DNA from: Ephemerocybe angulata
Lineage: Eukaryota; Basidiomycota; Agaricomycetes; Agaricales; Psathyrellaceae
DNA: 64,000 nt
Reading direction: 5' to 3'
Assembly: GCA_013368325.1 (NCBI GenBank)
Contig: JAACJK010000172.1
Coordinates: 310,001-374,000, forward strand
Part shown: positions 19,394 through 30,272 of the stretch, piece by piece
Numbering within the stretch: position 1 is the first letter of the stretch
Layout: every line of letters begins with the position of its first letter
Position numbers and translations under genes: made by a program
The notes under the pieces: generated by a model
Seen by the model: only the letters and a program-made list of their open reading frames with translations
Database searches by the model: none
What the model was told of the DNA's origin: nothing

Positions 19394-21485
19394 ATGATGC
19401 TCCTCCGCGTCTCGCAGGTCCTGCTCGGGCTCTCCGCGCTCTCCTCTTCCGCCCTCGCGCTCTGGCCGCAGCCCCGCGAGCTCTCCACAGGCACTACGCC
19501 CCTCAAGCTCTCCAACGACTTCTCAGTCTCCACGAAGGGTCTGCCCAGCACGCCCAACGACCTGCAAGACGCGATCCGGCGCACACAGGGCTTCCTCAAG
19601 ACCGACAAGCTTCAGGCACTCGTCCCCGACCGCGGCGCCTCGTCCAAGTCCGCCGTGGGCTCCGCGCGCGCCCTGCGCTCCCTGCGCCTCGCGTACACGG
19701 GCACCGCGCGGCGCCTGACGTCGCTCGCGGAGGAGGCTATCGCGGACGTGGAGTCCCGCGTGGAAGGGTACACTTTGACGGTCCCTTCGGACGGCGGGGA
19801 GGCGGTGCTGCAGGCGAACTCGACGCTGGGGCTGTTTAGGGGCTTGACGACGTTTGGGCAGATTTGGTATGAGCTCGAGGGGACGGCGTATACGCTTGTG
19901 GCGCCGATTCAGATTAAGGATGAGCCGTTGTACAAGTATAGAGGGTTTATGCTGGATACTGCGAGGAATTAGTGAGTGGGTTATGCTTTGCTGGCTTGGG
20001 AGAGGTGGCTGAAGATGGTTTGCCGTGTAGCTTCCCTGTTGATGATATCAAGCGAACTTTGGATGCCATGAGCTGGGTGAAGGTAACGAAGATCGGTGTC
20101 ATGAGGTCCACTATCCGGATACTGACTTTCCGATACTCTATAGATCAACACCCTTCACTGGCACGTCGTCGACTCGCAGTCCTTCCCCCTTGTCGTCCCC
20201 GGCTTCCAAACCCTCTCCGAAAAAGGCGCATACAATGCCAAAGCAGTCTACACGCCTCAAAATGTCAAAGAAATCACCGACTACGCCGCCGCCGTACGGA
20301 TATTCCTTATATCTATGCCTACTGTTAAACTGACCATCTATCACTACTCCAGAGGGGTATCGACGTGATCGCCGAAATCGACACTCCAGGGCACACTGCC
20401 ATCCTCGCACACTCCTTCCCCGAGCACATCGCGTGCTTCGAAGCCTCGCCCTGGACAAAGTATGCGAACGAGCCGCCCGCAGGCCAGCTGCGCCTCGCGT
20501 CCCCGGCCACTGTGAACTTCACGTCCTCGCTGCTCACCGCGGCCGCGAAGCTCTTCCCGTCCAAGTTCTTCAGCACTGGCGGTGACGAGATCAATGCGAA
20601 CTGTTATAAGGAGGACGCGGAGACGCAGAAGGATTTGGCGGGAAGGACGGTGGATGAGGCGCTTGATGGGTTCACTCAGGCTGTGCATGGTGCGTTGAAG
20701 GGTGTTGGGAAGACTGCTGTTGTTTGGGAAGGTACGTCGGTAGCTCGTGGCATACTATGTGTGGAGAGAATCTGACGGCAGGTAATTAGAGATGCTCCTC
20801 GATCATAAAGTCAAGCTGGCCAACGATACTGTCGTCCTGTTCGTACTATCCTCCCGCCACTTTGTGTTGAGTTCAAGTACTGACGACGGACTACGACAGG
20901 GTCTGGATCTCCTCTGCCAACGTACAGGCCGTAGCACAGGCCGGGTACCGTCTCGTCCACGCATCGAATGACTTCTTCTACCTCGACTGCGGTGCTGGCG
21001 CATGGGTTGGCAACTTCCCCGATGGTAACAGCTGGTGCGACCCCTTCAAGACCTGGCAGAAGGTACCCTCCTCCTTTGATTACTTCCCTTGCCTACCGAT
21101 GAACTGATGGACGCACCTACTCTTCGCAGTCTTACTCGTTCAACCCGATTGCGAACCTCACCAAGGAGCAAGAAAAGTTTGTTCTTGGAGGCCAGCACCT
21201 CCTCTGGACTGAGCAAGCCGGTCCTACGAATCTCGACGAAAAGATCTGGCCTAGGGCTGCGTCTGGTGCCGAGGTATGCTCTCCTTAGTCCTGCTCTTCA
21301 GATACAGTCGCTAATGACTCGTCGAAATGTAGCTCTTCTGGACCGGCCCAGGAGGCGATGTCCGCGCGGCACTCCCACGTTTGCATGACCTGCAATACCG
21401 CTTCGTTAAGCGTGGCGTGAAGGCGACTCCCCTCCAGCCGGAGTGGTGCGCTTTGAGGCCTGGAAAGTGTGATCTGGACGCTTAG
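19394..21485 (+). CDS. GH20 beta-N-acetylhexosaminidase, intact copy
   Basis: A secreted hexosaminidase acting on chitin oligomers. Exons 19394-19971, 20031-20082, 20144-20293, 20353-20731, 20790-20838, 20900-21062, 21130-21273 and 21333-21485 total 1,668 nt, 555 residues, with every phase consistent. A signal peptide precedes ALWPQPRELS. Landmarks are RGFMLDTARNY, LHWHVVDSQSFP, EIDTPGHTAIL and FSTGGDEINANC with the catalytic Asp-Glu pair, VWISSANVQAV, and the ending LRPGKCDLDA. The exon layout largely parallels the minus-strand paralogue, except that the latter has an extra intron after RGIDVLM. The donor at 20839 (GTTCGT) is weak. This copy has no frameshift and is presumably the functional enzyme. 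Confidence 0.95.
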
Positions 21486-21607
21486 GCGCCCAGTTGAGCG
21501 CTTGGCGTGCACATGTTTCTGTTTCGCTGCCTACTTCACTAGGTGTCTGTCATTACTGTGTGTTTTCGATCCATGCCACTCTTTAGTTGATAGACACTCT
21601 TTTAGTG

Positions 21608-22755
21608 TTACCATACATGAATTACTTTCTTGTTCCCTACACTGAGCCCATTCTTCAGGTCTTCGACGAAGACGCCGGAGAACATGAGGCCTTCGACCGT
21701 CCCTTCTTGAATGCCGTGGTGTACGACGTCACCCCGGATGTCGACGGGGTCGTTCGCATTTACCAAGGGGAGCTGTGACATCCATGTGAGGGCTTCATCG
21801 CCAATATATGTGGTATCAGACAGCAAAACGCACCTTGAGCACACCAAAGTGGAAGTCTCCCATCTCCTTTTCGCCTGAAGGCACCGAAAGGTTCTTCACC
21901 ACCTTAGTTACAGACCTCAATTCGTCCTCATTCCTCGAATAAAACACCTGTAGCGTGCTCTGATCCCAATCCACAACAACCGCAAAGTTATGCCACGTAT
22001 CGTCCCTAAACGGCGTCTTATACAACACCCTCAGATCATGCGCCAGCACCTTAATATGCCCCGCATCCTTCGAGGGCAGCGGCCCCGTCGGGTTCGTAAA
22101 CGGCGACCCAAGCTGCACGCCAAAGACATGGCTCCCATCGCCCGGCTCGACGAATACGACCTGGTACTCATGCAGCAGGTCCAGCGGCTTCATCGTCTCC
22201 TGCAGCAAGCTGAAATGAAACGCCTTCTTTCCCGAGCATATGTCGGGTTTGAGGAGAGAGGCGGAGCCGTTGCGTTGTGCGATGAGCTCCGTGCGCCGGA
22301 AGCCTGTCTGGGGAGTGCCTGTGCCCTGGCCGGGGACGAAGATGGAGGTGTTGCCGATGAAGACGCGGAGCGTTTGTTCGGTGGCGACGGCGGGGAAGGG
22401 GCGGTCGGGGTGGATGCGGTCTAGCCAGAGGGGGGTTGCTGTGACATCGTTACCCATTAGGTGGGTGTACTGTGGATTCTGAAGTTAGGCCGCTGCGAGG
22501 AGTCGTAGCCCTGGAAGAACGTACGAGGGACGCGGCTTTGCTTCCTTTAACTGCACTGTATGGGGATTACATGGTTAGAGGAGGAAATTCGTGTGAACTT
22601 GAATGGGCTACGCACGTCAGGTATGGGTCCGCAGAAGCGTCCAGCTGCAGAGCGCTAAACGACAATGGCGCCCTGCCGTCCCATATAATCTTGCCCAGCA
22701 CCCCTTCACCAAAGCACGCCGCGACTGAAAACAGAATGGGGAGAGGGAGTAGCAT
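21608..22755 (-). CDS. GH131 beta-glucanase
   Basis: A secreted fungal beta-glucanase family acting on beta-1,3-, 1,6- or 1,4-glucans. Four exons (22755-22616, 22555-22525, 22478-21834, 21772-21608) give 326 residues. The signal peptide is MLLPLPILFSVAACFGEGVLG. The mature start is IIWDGRAPLSFSALQLD, typical of GH131. Later landmarks are VFIGNTSIFVPG, TGFRRTELIAQ, HEYQVVFVEPGDGSHVFGVQ and WHNFAVVVDWDQSTLQVFYS. It is convergent with the GH20 gene, only about 120 bp apart stop to stop, and a third predicted wall-active enzyme in this neighbourhood. There is no binding module. I am confident of the family and unsure of the preferred linkage. Confidence 0.9.
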
Positions 22756-22796
22756 TTTTTTGAGGATCTCAAGGACACGTCAGTCAGACACTCCCT

Positions 22797-22804
22797 CTAT
22801 ATAC
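22797..22804 (-). promoter_or_regulatory. TATA box of the GH131 gene
   Basis: GTATATAG on the minus strand lies 42-49 bp upstream of the ATG at 22755, implying a very short 5' leader. Confidence 0.5.
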
Positions 22805-23156
22805 CTCCAGGCGATCATGTGTGAGAGGAGGGAAAATCATCGGACGGAATTCCTGGGCGATTCTTCGGAATTCGAACCCAGTCTCTCGCAGGGTACACTC
22901 CCCTTTCATTTCGAACCTATAGCCCCACGAACAAAGTGGGTTTAGAGTGCAACGCGCACCAGGATCGACGCGGATGCATTGCCCCTCATCGTGGTTGCAA
23001 GGAAAGAGCGGTTAAGCGCCCACCCGGCGACCAAACCTCGCTGAAAGCCGGCCTGATCCCGTCAATTACATCTTCCCACCCATTATTTTGTTGAATTTCC
23101 ACCTACTATTCTGAATTCCGAGCTTAGCGCGTACCGTCATCATCCTCCGTTCCGCC

Positions 23157-23785
23157 ATGTCGTCTCCCGAAACCTCAAGTTCAAGCTCAAGTCAGCCTGC
23201 AGTGACTGAGCTCCCCTCGCGTCTCCCGTCTCCGACGGGCAATATCGCTATTGACTCTCTCCAGGTCTGTTCCGCGTTCAACCATAGAGAGCGTGCTAAA
23301 TTGACTGGCATTTGATACTTTACCCTATGCTTCATTTGAAATCTCGAATTCGCCTTTCGCGTCGCGTCCCACCTTTCCTTGCACCACCATGCAGAGCGCA
23401 CGGCATATCACCGAAGTCCCATGTGGGAGGAACAGTCTTCTCTACGGCATTGCGGGTGGACTGGGAATAGGTGTCATTCGAGGATTGTCTGCTAGTACGT
23501 CGTGTTTCTACCTCTATCAACACCACCCACCTTCTTCTACACCCACCTGCATCCCCAATTCTCTGCAACGCACCTTCTCAGAGCAGTCAATCAATAACTC
23601 AACACCCTCTAGACCCTATGGTGGCAGGCAACTGGGCTGTTGGATCCTTTGCCCTCATTTCCCTCGGTTCATGGCACATCTGCCAGAGAGCAATGGCCGA
23701 CGAACGCAAGAAAGTCGAGCAGATCATCCAGGGCATGCCCCAACGTAAAGCGGCGAAAACGCAGGCTGCGCCCTCGTCCGAGTGA
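23157..23785 (+). CDS. COX20: Cytochrome c oxidase assembly protein COX20
   Basis: A mitochondrial inner-membrane chaperone for Cox2 in complex IV assembly. Exons 23157-23264, 23395-23494 and 23613-23785 give 126 residues. The N-terminus is Ser-rich, followed by VPCGRNSLLYGIAGGLGIG (first helix) and NPMVAGNWAVGSFALISLGS (second helix), then the basic tail ending in APSSE. The acceptor at 23612 was chosen over one at about 23627 because it restores MVAGNWAVGS, conserved in the family. The ATG sits in a short TA-poor leader. Its neighbour on the left is the divergent GH131 gene. Confidence 0.9.
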
Positions 23786-24190
23786 AAGATAATGGATCGA
23801 TTCAATTGGGATATAGGTGGAAATATCTAATGTACGTGCATATTCCTACTTCGTGTGTCCTATACCGGAAATTCGTGTTTGATATCAGAGAAAATGTCTA
23901 GCTCATAGAGAGAAAATACTATGCGCGAGATTGCCTGCTTCGCGACTTTCGCCAGAACCACCCATCCAATTCCCACCTGGGCTCCTGTCCAGCCACCCAG
24001 ACCCTTCCCCGACGAACCCCGACTCCATAGAGATACCCAAAGCAGGAAAGAAAGCAGGCCCCTCAACATGATTTCATTTTGAAGGCAAACGTTATGGTTC
24101 TCGAAACAGAATGGTCGATTTGTTGACCGTGTGTTGTGCTGTGGATTCCTTGAAAACCTGGTTCTGCCTCCGTTTAATTATGCTCAGCGT

Positions 24191-24970
24191 CTAACTCCAT
24201 TCAGAGCTCCAGTACTGTTCGTCCCACTTCTCAACGAGGGTAGGGTCATTCTGCGGGAAGAAGAGGGATGTCAGGTTTGATCATGGAGGTTCCCAGGATG
24301 GAAGGTGGCCAGGCCGAAGTAGGGCAGGAGAACTCAGGAGTGGAGACGGGAGAAGTAGGGATACAGTTTCTGAATGGATATGGAATCCATACCTTGTACA
24401 GACTCTGGAACTTCGTAAAACCTTCCCGCAGGACTACGATCTCTCCCGTAGCATCAGGAAAGAGATTCTTTCTCGTCTCCTCGTAAATCTGCACCATCCG
24501 TCCATTATCAATTCAGTATCTTCCCCTTGATGATCAGGAGTATTGAAGCGAGACGTACCCTGGCAGCCTTGGGTCCCCGGATCTGCGACAGTGCACAGTG
24601 GAACACGACGAGCGGGAGGTCTTTTGTTTCCTTCACAAGCCCTGGCACGCTGAGCATGAACTTGTTCGCGGGATGGTTGCGCGCGCCGACAATGTTTCCG
24701 CCCGCGAAGTCGTCGTCCCGCACGTCGACGACGAGGAAGTCCTTCGAGGGGACCTTTTCTCCTGATTTCATGAGCGCGGCGAGCTCCTGCAGTTGGTGGA
24801 TTTAGGGGTGAGCATAGACACAGGAGTCGATTCAGGGTTTCCAGTATTCCGGGTGGTGATCAAGGAAGTTGCCCGTCAGACTTTATTCACAGTAAGGAGA
24901 TGGAAAGCGAAAAGCTCACCTCAGCAGTCATGTACTTCATTGGTTTAGCGCTCCCAGTCGTCACAAGCAT
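24191..24970 (-). CDS. Rhodanese-domain Cdc25/arsenate-reductase-like phosphatase
   Basis: Four exons (24970-24920, 24786-24559, 24488-24393, 24250-24191) give 144 residues, one rhodanese domain with nothing added. The active-site loop is HCALSQIRGPKAA, matching the HCX5R signature of small Cdc25-like and arsenate-reductase-like enzymes such as fission yeast Ibp1 and yeast Ych1/Arr2. VVDVRDDDFAGG and FTKFQSLYK are further landmarks, and the tail is VEKWDEQYW. The likely role is cytosolic or nuclear phosphatase or arsenate reduction. The sequence alone does not separate these. The left IR arm begins 135 bp upstream of its ATG. Confidence 0.88.
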
Positions 24971-25104
24971 CCGTCGAATCTCACTTTGAATTCGCTAGAT
25001 TCCTTGTTACTGTCTTAGCTCTAAGACTCGGTATCGTTGTCGATAATAGCCGGAAAGAATACGGAATCGACGACGTTGCCAAAATGCAGAGTCGGTGACG
25101 AGTT

Positions 25105-25385
25105 GGGTATAGACAGGAAAGTGAGGAAGCAAGGCTCATGGGCCCGGCTAGCGAAGCAGAAACGATTTTGATTGAGCCGTTTAGAGCATCATGTTACGTC
25201 ATCGACCCTAATTACTCTGGACTCTGCGCAGTGCGAAGGGGGGTTCGAGGAGCATGTAAGTATGGCATTTTCGGCCAGCGACATATAAATTGCTGTATTG
25301 CTGGACGTTGTTCCAAAGGGAGAAGTCGAGACTACATTGTATTTTTCGAATTGCAATATTAAAAGGACTGTCCTGCGCAGCGGAT
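25105..25385 (+). repeat. Left arm of 281-bp inverted repeat
   Basis: Beginning gggtatagacaggaaag and ending ctgcgcagcggat, this arm matches the reverse complement of 27872-28153. The only difference I see is one missing t near 25215. Confidence 0.93.
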
Positions 25386-25916
25386 GAACATCCTCAAAAT
25401 GGATAGAAGCCTGACTTTATCTGGCTCGGGGAGGGCCGTGTTGAGATAGACATAATCCCCGCATCCTTCAACCATTGGGTAGAATTCGGAGTGGACCTGC
25501 GAGGTTACGCGAAAGACCTGTGGCCAAGGGTTGTTTGGGGAAGGGTCGGTGACTCCTTCTTGCAGAGCGAGGGCTTTGAGCCGTTTGACTGCGTCGTGAA
25601 GGATCTGCGGACTTCGCGGATTCCAAAGCGTGTCTGTTGCATCAAGGCCCTCGCTCCCCATCGTGAACGTGACACCGACCATCTGCAATTTCGCCACACC
25701 AAGGAGCTGAGCCGACGGTGTGCTGCGCGACTCGATCATCTCCACTATACCAAGGGGATTAGGCGTTTTCTTCAGAGCAATGTCCATGCTCCTTAGTCGA
25801 GGGCAAAGGACAGAACCGCCTCGTCCTATGGGCACGGTCAATGCTGCCACGATATCCTGGAAATCATGGACGCGAATACTGAGCTCCTCTAGGGTGCTCG
25901 ACACGGCCTGGAGCAC
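25359..25916 (-). pseudogene. Gene fragment, C-terminal part of F-box/LRR-like protein
   Basis: An open stretch of about 185 codons preceded by a splice acceptor (cttacag at about 25919). It has SSTLEELSIRVHDFQD, CPRLRSMDIAL and a tail KVRLLSILRMFIR, which is the look of the leucine-rich C-terminus of basidiomycete F-box proteins. The stop codon falls inside the left inverted-repeat arm, so the last residues are encoded by repeat DNA. No F-box or start is present. It was probably captured by, or truncated by, the transposon unit. It could be spliced as the last exon of the transposase transcript. Confidence 0.5.
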
Positions 25917-26130
25917 TGTAAGCCATCCACCCTGTCAAATCCCCCGGGCATCTGCTGGGTGTCCCCGGGTTTTTGCTGGGTGTCCTCGGGTGTCTCCTGG
26001 ACGTCCTGGGTATTGGCCGGGTGGCCATCTGGGCCATTCTGGGTGAGTTGGAATTACCCTGGGTGAGCTGGGTATTGACTGGATTGGTTCACTGGGAGGT
26101 TCCGGGCGGAGGATATGCGCTGGATTTCTG
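25917..26130. repeat. CTGGGT-rich degenerate repeat block, left
   Basis: There are about ten imperfect copies of CTGGGT/CGGGTG within 200 bp. On the minus strand the block ends GGGTGGATGGCTTACAG directly before the fragment at 25916, as an intron 3' end would. The same ending recurs at 27591-27607. Confidence 0.7.
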
Positions 26131-26283
26131 ATGGGTCTGTTCTCGTACCAGCCAAATTCGTCATGCGAGAGCGCAGGGAGCCTGCTGGGGGCCTGTGGCT
26201 GTTACTAAACGGTGTACTGGAGCTCACGCAAGGGAAAATAATACGAATATGTAGTATTGAATACCTATTACAATCTCCGGGCC

Positions 26284-27589
26284 TCAGTCGTCAAATTCTG
26301 TTCTCGCCAGTTTGCCGCTGCGGTCAAAGATGGCCCATTCGTTCTCCCATTGTGTGCGGGCAACAAGGCACTGAATGGAGGCCAGATCCACGAGGTGATC
26401 TATCTCTGAGACAGTCTTGTAGTAGTGGATGTCGAGACCCTGGGGATGATCTCGCGTGATCTCGCATGGCTGAATCGCGCCGAACACGATAGGCGCCAGT
26501 TCTTGAAGGTCCGGGGGAAGGAAGGGGAGATTCTTGGGTATATTGATGTGGAAGAGGTACCTGAGATTCCCATAATACGTCTTGAGTACGTAGTCGGGCT
26601 CCTTTTTCGTCAGTCGGGCATTGCGATTCTCGAGGAATTCGTACTGTGGTTTACCCGTAAGTACACGTTCTAGTACTCGGTGAACGAGATCACTTACACG
26701 GACATAGGACGCATTCCGCCTATCCTCGGCATTGGTCGTAACGACCTCCGATGCCAGCATGGTGTCACCACCCTCCAACCTCTTCACCCGCCCCCACATT
26801 TCCACCACTGATTCATCGAGAAGCCGCAGAGCAGTGGCGACATCAATGACAAGATCACCGTTGGGCTTGGAGAACCGGGTGACAAGCGCGACCGCAACAC
26901 GCCGCTTCATCTGAGGGATTGACTCTAGATTGCACGAACGGTGCGGAGGTAAGAGACTGTAATCTTTGTCTATGGGCGCAAGTCAGGAGAACTCGTTGAT
27001 GTATATGACAGAATGGCGCACGTACACATGGGGTTGCCGGTAGGGGTATCCCAAGAGTTCCCGGGCTTCGGGCGGTTAATGATATCTTGAAGGCCGTACA
27101 TGTTGGAAATGGCTTGAAGCTGAGCGCGAACAAGAACTTGGTTGTCGAGATTAGCAAAAGGGAATCGGCGGCTCTTGATAGTCCGTCCAAGCTTTCCGCA
27201 GAATCGTTCAGTCGGGAACGCCCAGTTTGTCCAAACTGGGCCCATGTCCTCGATGCCATCGGCGACGTGAAGGAGGCTGTGGATCGTGAGTGGGCAGGCC
27301 GCTAAGCGATCCTCCTCATACTGGTAGTAAAGTCTGTGTGATATTAGTGCCTAGACATGAACAGATATGCCAGCAGCCACTCACCGTTCGTACTCCGTAA
27401 CCCAGGAAGTAAACCCATTCCGAATTTCGTCTACCTCGTCTCTTGTGATTTCAAACTGCAGGCATATATTGATCAGTTTCACGAGCGCCACAAAATGATC
27501 ATAAAACTCGTCGTTGGGAAAGGCGGTTTCGAGATAGATTGGTCCCAAATGGACCGCCCAGAAAGAGAGCATGTCAGCAGTGATACCCA
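26284..27589 (-). pseudogene. CACTA/Plavaka-type (tnp2-like) transposase, C-terminal half
   Basis: Exon-like segments (27589-27381, about 27330-27009, 26910-26284) encode, in order, a GITADMLSFWAVHLGP stretch, then ADGIEDMGPVWTNWAFPTER with SRRFPFANLDNQVL, then RDHPQGLDIHYYKTVSE and WAIFDRSGKL. The middle segment is the hallmark of basidiomycete tnp2/CACTA-type proteins, which read IHALLHIAD..GPVW..W.FPMERFCG..SRRFPYA. The catalytic N-terminal half is absent, replaced on the right by the repeat block and inverted-repeat arm. The ORFs are open, so decay is recent or the piece is still expressed. Confidence 0.75.
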
Positions 27590-27871
27590 CTATAAGCCAT
27601 CCACCCTGGGGAATTCGCCGGTTATCCGCTGGATAGGAACCTGCCGATTTCCCCGGAATACCCGGCGAACGTCCGCTGGGTATCAGGCTGTGTATTCCCT
27701 GGGCCCCCCAGCGGCGGTCACTGGTTATTCACTGGGGGTGCACCCAGACAACGTCCATGACCGCCATACAGGGTGCCCAGGTGATATCCGAGGACACCCA
27801 GGGAACTCCAGGAATATCTTCCGGAGTTCTGTTGTTTTAACCTGGATTGTCGACTGGGGTCCGTCCTGAGG
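27590..27871. repeat. CCCAG/CTGGGT-rich block, right
   Basis: It is similar in composition to 25917-26130 and holds copies of cgaggacacccag in the opposite orientation. On the minus strand it ends GGGTGGATGGCTTATAG just before the exon at 27589. It abuts the right inverted-repeat arm. Confidence 0.65.
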
Positions 27872-28153
27872 ATCCGCTGCGCAGGACAGTCCTTTTAATA
27901 TTGCAATTCGAAAAATACAATGTAGTCTCGACTTCTCCCTTTGGAACAACGTCCAGCAATACAGCAATTTATATGTCGCTGGCCGAAAATGCCATACTTA
28001 CATGCTCCTCGAACCCCCCTTCGCACTGCGCAGAGTCCAGAAGTAATTAGGGTCGATGACGTAACATGATGCTCTAAACGGCTCAATCAAAATCGTTTCT
28101 GCTTCGCTAGCCGGGCCCATGAGCCTTGCTTCCTCACTTTCCTGTCTATACCC
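27872..28153 (-). repeat. Right arm of 281-bp inverted repeat
   Basis: This is the inverted copy of 25105-25385. Beyond 28153 the two flanks diverge, which fixes the outer boundary. Confidence 0.93.
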
Positions 28154-28372
28154 TTCATCCTGAACCACCATTCTTGTATCCTCTCATTGCTCTAGGATAT
28201 TTGAGTGTATCCTGCAAAGTATTCTCTAGGTCTACGAAACGGCGTCAAGACATCTAATCCGAAACCTCTGGGCTCACTGACGTGTTGTCGACGTTCAGGC
28301 GCCGTAATCCCTGTTGCCAACCTACCCCAACTTCCGGCCGTATTCCTAGTCTGACTGTCGACTGTCGACTGG

Positions 28373-30272
28373 ATGGAGGAGTCTGCTTTAACTCCTAGAA
28401 CCCCAGGATACAAAATCAAGCGCAGGAACATACGTGTCGTCTGCGGACTCTTCGTCCTAGCAATCATCTCCTTCCTTCTCCTCACCTTCCGCCTCTTCAC
28501 GGACACCGAAACCACTAGCGTCTGGACAGCGAAAGTAACGAGCTATCTGAGCCGTGCACCTGGTGCCATGAACAGCCCGCCTCAACTACTCCCTGAGACC
28601 GCCCTCGAGGAGATCCTTGCACGAGGCGCGCCGATACTTGGTTAGTCCTCGTACTCTGGCCGCGACTTGTTCGGGCCACATGGATATTAATAGAAGCTCA
28701 CGACCGACCGACCGAACGTGCACTGCCGCGCATGTGCAATGTTCTGTGCTGTCACCTGAATATCAGGCCACGACACGGGATGCTCGCGCGGAAAAAGTGC
28801 AACCTGCGACTGGATGGCCAAGGTGCCGGATCATACGAAGCTGGTGCATATGAATATACCGGGGACGCATGATACAGCAACAGGTACGCGCCAGGCATCA
28901 GATGACCTTGTCTCCTTTCGAGCTGTTAATTCATTTAAACACTCAGGGAACTACTCGGATGCCAGACAGGCGGAGCTCATTCGATATACTGGACCGTAAG
29001 CGTGTTATGTTGCCTCATAACTATATGTCGTGTTCTTATTTTCTCAGGATCCAGGAGGCGAAAGCATTTCGATGCCAGGAACGATCCATCTTTCAGATGC
29101 TCAACGATGGAATCCGCGTATTCGACCTACGTTACGCTTACAACCCAGGGAATGACACCATCGGATTCTACCACTGTATGAGATAGTCACTCCCCGCCCG
29201 CATTTCAGAGATTTCGATGGAGCTAACTCGCCTTACTATCACGCCCAAATAGCTCTCGCTCTTTTAGCGCCCACGACGACCATCGTCGATGTCCTCTACG
29301 GATACTACTCGTGGCTGGAGAAGCACCCGTCCGAGACCGTCCTCCTCTCGTTCAATCATGAGGGAGGAAGTAGAATGATCGAAGACGAGAAACTGCAACG
29401 GATGATCCTCGACCTCTTCAGCAAGGCTACGCAGGACGATACTTCTCTGAACCGACTGAAGCATAAATTCTGGGTTCAAAAGCGTGGAGAGGTACATCAG
29501 TCTCGTTTTTTGCCTGTATTTTGGGGTCTGTTGTAACGAGCTAACATTTCCTTCTTCTGGTTTCTGTAGCTAGGAACGCTGGGCGAGTCGCGAGGCAAGA
29601 TCATCCTCTTCCAGCGCTTCTCGTACGGGAAACTCAGCCCGCCGCCTGACCCCACGACACTCATTGGCCTCGATCTTGGGGGTGACCGCTGGACAGATAA
29701 CGGGGACGACATTCATCTCGTATACAACGCGAACACTAATGCTACGGCTTTCATCGAGGTAACTCAAAATTTTGACCCCAGCTTGAGGATTACTCACGAA
29801 TTCTAGGATCGTTATTCCATTACTTTGGCGGAGGGAACCCCACCGAGCGTTGACGCCTATGTCACCGCGAAATTCGATGCTATAACCGCCCACATCGAGA
29901 AGGCGACCCTTCCTGATCCTTCGACTGCCAATCAACTCTTCTGGTCCTTCACAAGTGCGGCTGTCCTTCAGGACCCAACTAGCAATCTCGTGATGTATCC
30001 TATCGTAAGTTTCTTTTAGAATACTTCGCATGTGGGAGCCACGCTTATAATTACACAGACCTACGCGAGGGGGGATGAGAGTACGCCCGGGATTAACAAG
30101 CGTTTGCTACCTTGGCTGAAGGCTCGGAAGGGAAAACGGTTTGGAATTATTAGTGAGTTTCCATCGACGATCGAGGGGGTCCTACCGCTGATTGAGGACC
30201 GTTACTTTCACTACAGTGATGGATTTCTACGACTCGGAACCGGGTCTGGTCGAGGCTGTATTAGGGCTGTGA
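28373..30272 (+). CDS. PLC-like phosphodiesterase (PI-PLC X domain), membrane-anchored
   Basis: Nine exons (28373-28640, 28767-28883, 28947-28995, 29048-29175, 29253-29491, 29570-29758, 29807-30004, 30059-30152, 30217-30272) give 445 residues. A single hydrophobic segment at about residues 23-40 (GLFVLAIISFLLLTFRLF) predicts a type II membrane or secretory protein. The X-domain shows both catalytic His regions: MNIPGTHDTATG and TIGFYHS. VFDLRYAY and LLSFNHEGG follow, and it ends IIMMDFYDSEPGLVEAVLGL. It probably cleaves a phosphoinositol or glycosylphosphatidyl substrate at the cell surface. There is no Y, C2 or PH domain, unlike cytosolic PI-PLC. The right arm of the inverted repeat ends about 220 bp upstream. 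Confidence 0.9.

Larger units (their letters stand above)
25105..28153. mobile_element. 3-kb inverted-repeat unit with CACTA/Plavaka-like transposase remnant
   Basis: Two arms of 281-282 bp in opposite orientation bound 2,486 bp. The interior encodes, on the minus strand, the C-terminal half of a tnp2/CACTA-type transposase and a second gene fragment. It also has two blocks of CCCAG/CTGGGT repeats resembling subterminal repeats. The arms differ by about one indel, so they formed or were homogenised recently. I could not find a clear target duplication. It may be a non-autonomous, deleted CACTA-like element or an inverted duplication around a dead transposon. Confidence 0.6.

Noticed and set aside
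23860..24069. 69-codon minus-strand ORF with a hydrophobic start
   Set aside because: There is no intron, homologue or promoter support. It is too short to separate from chance.
25138..25362. 74-codon ORF in the inverted-repeat arm, repeated at 27895-28086
   Set aside because: Conserved only because the DNA repeat is conserved. One arm has an indel that shifts it.
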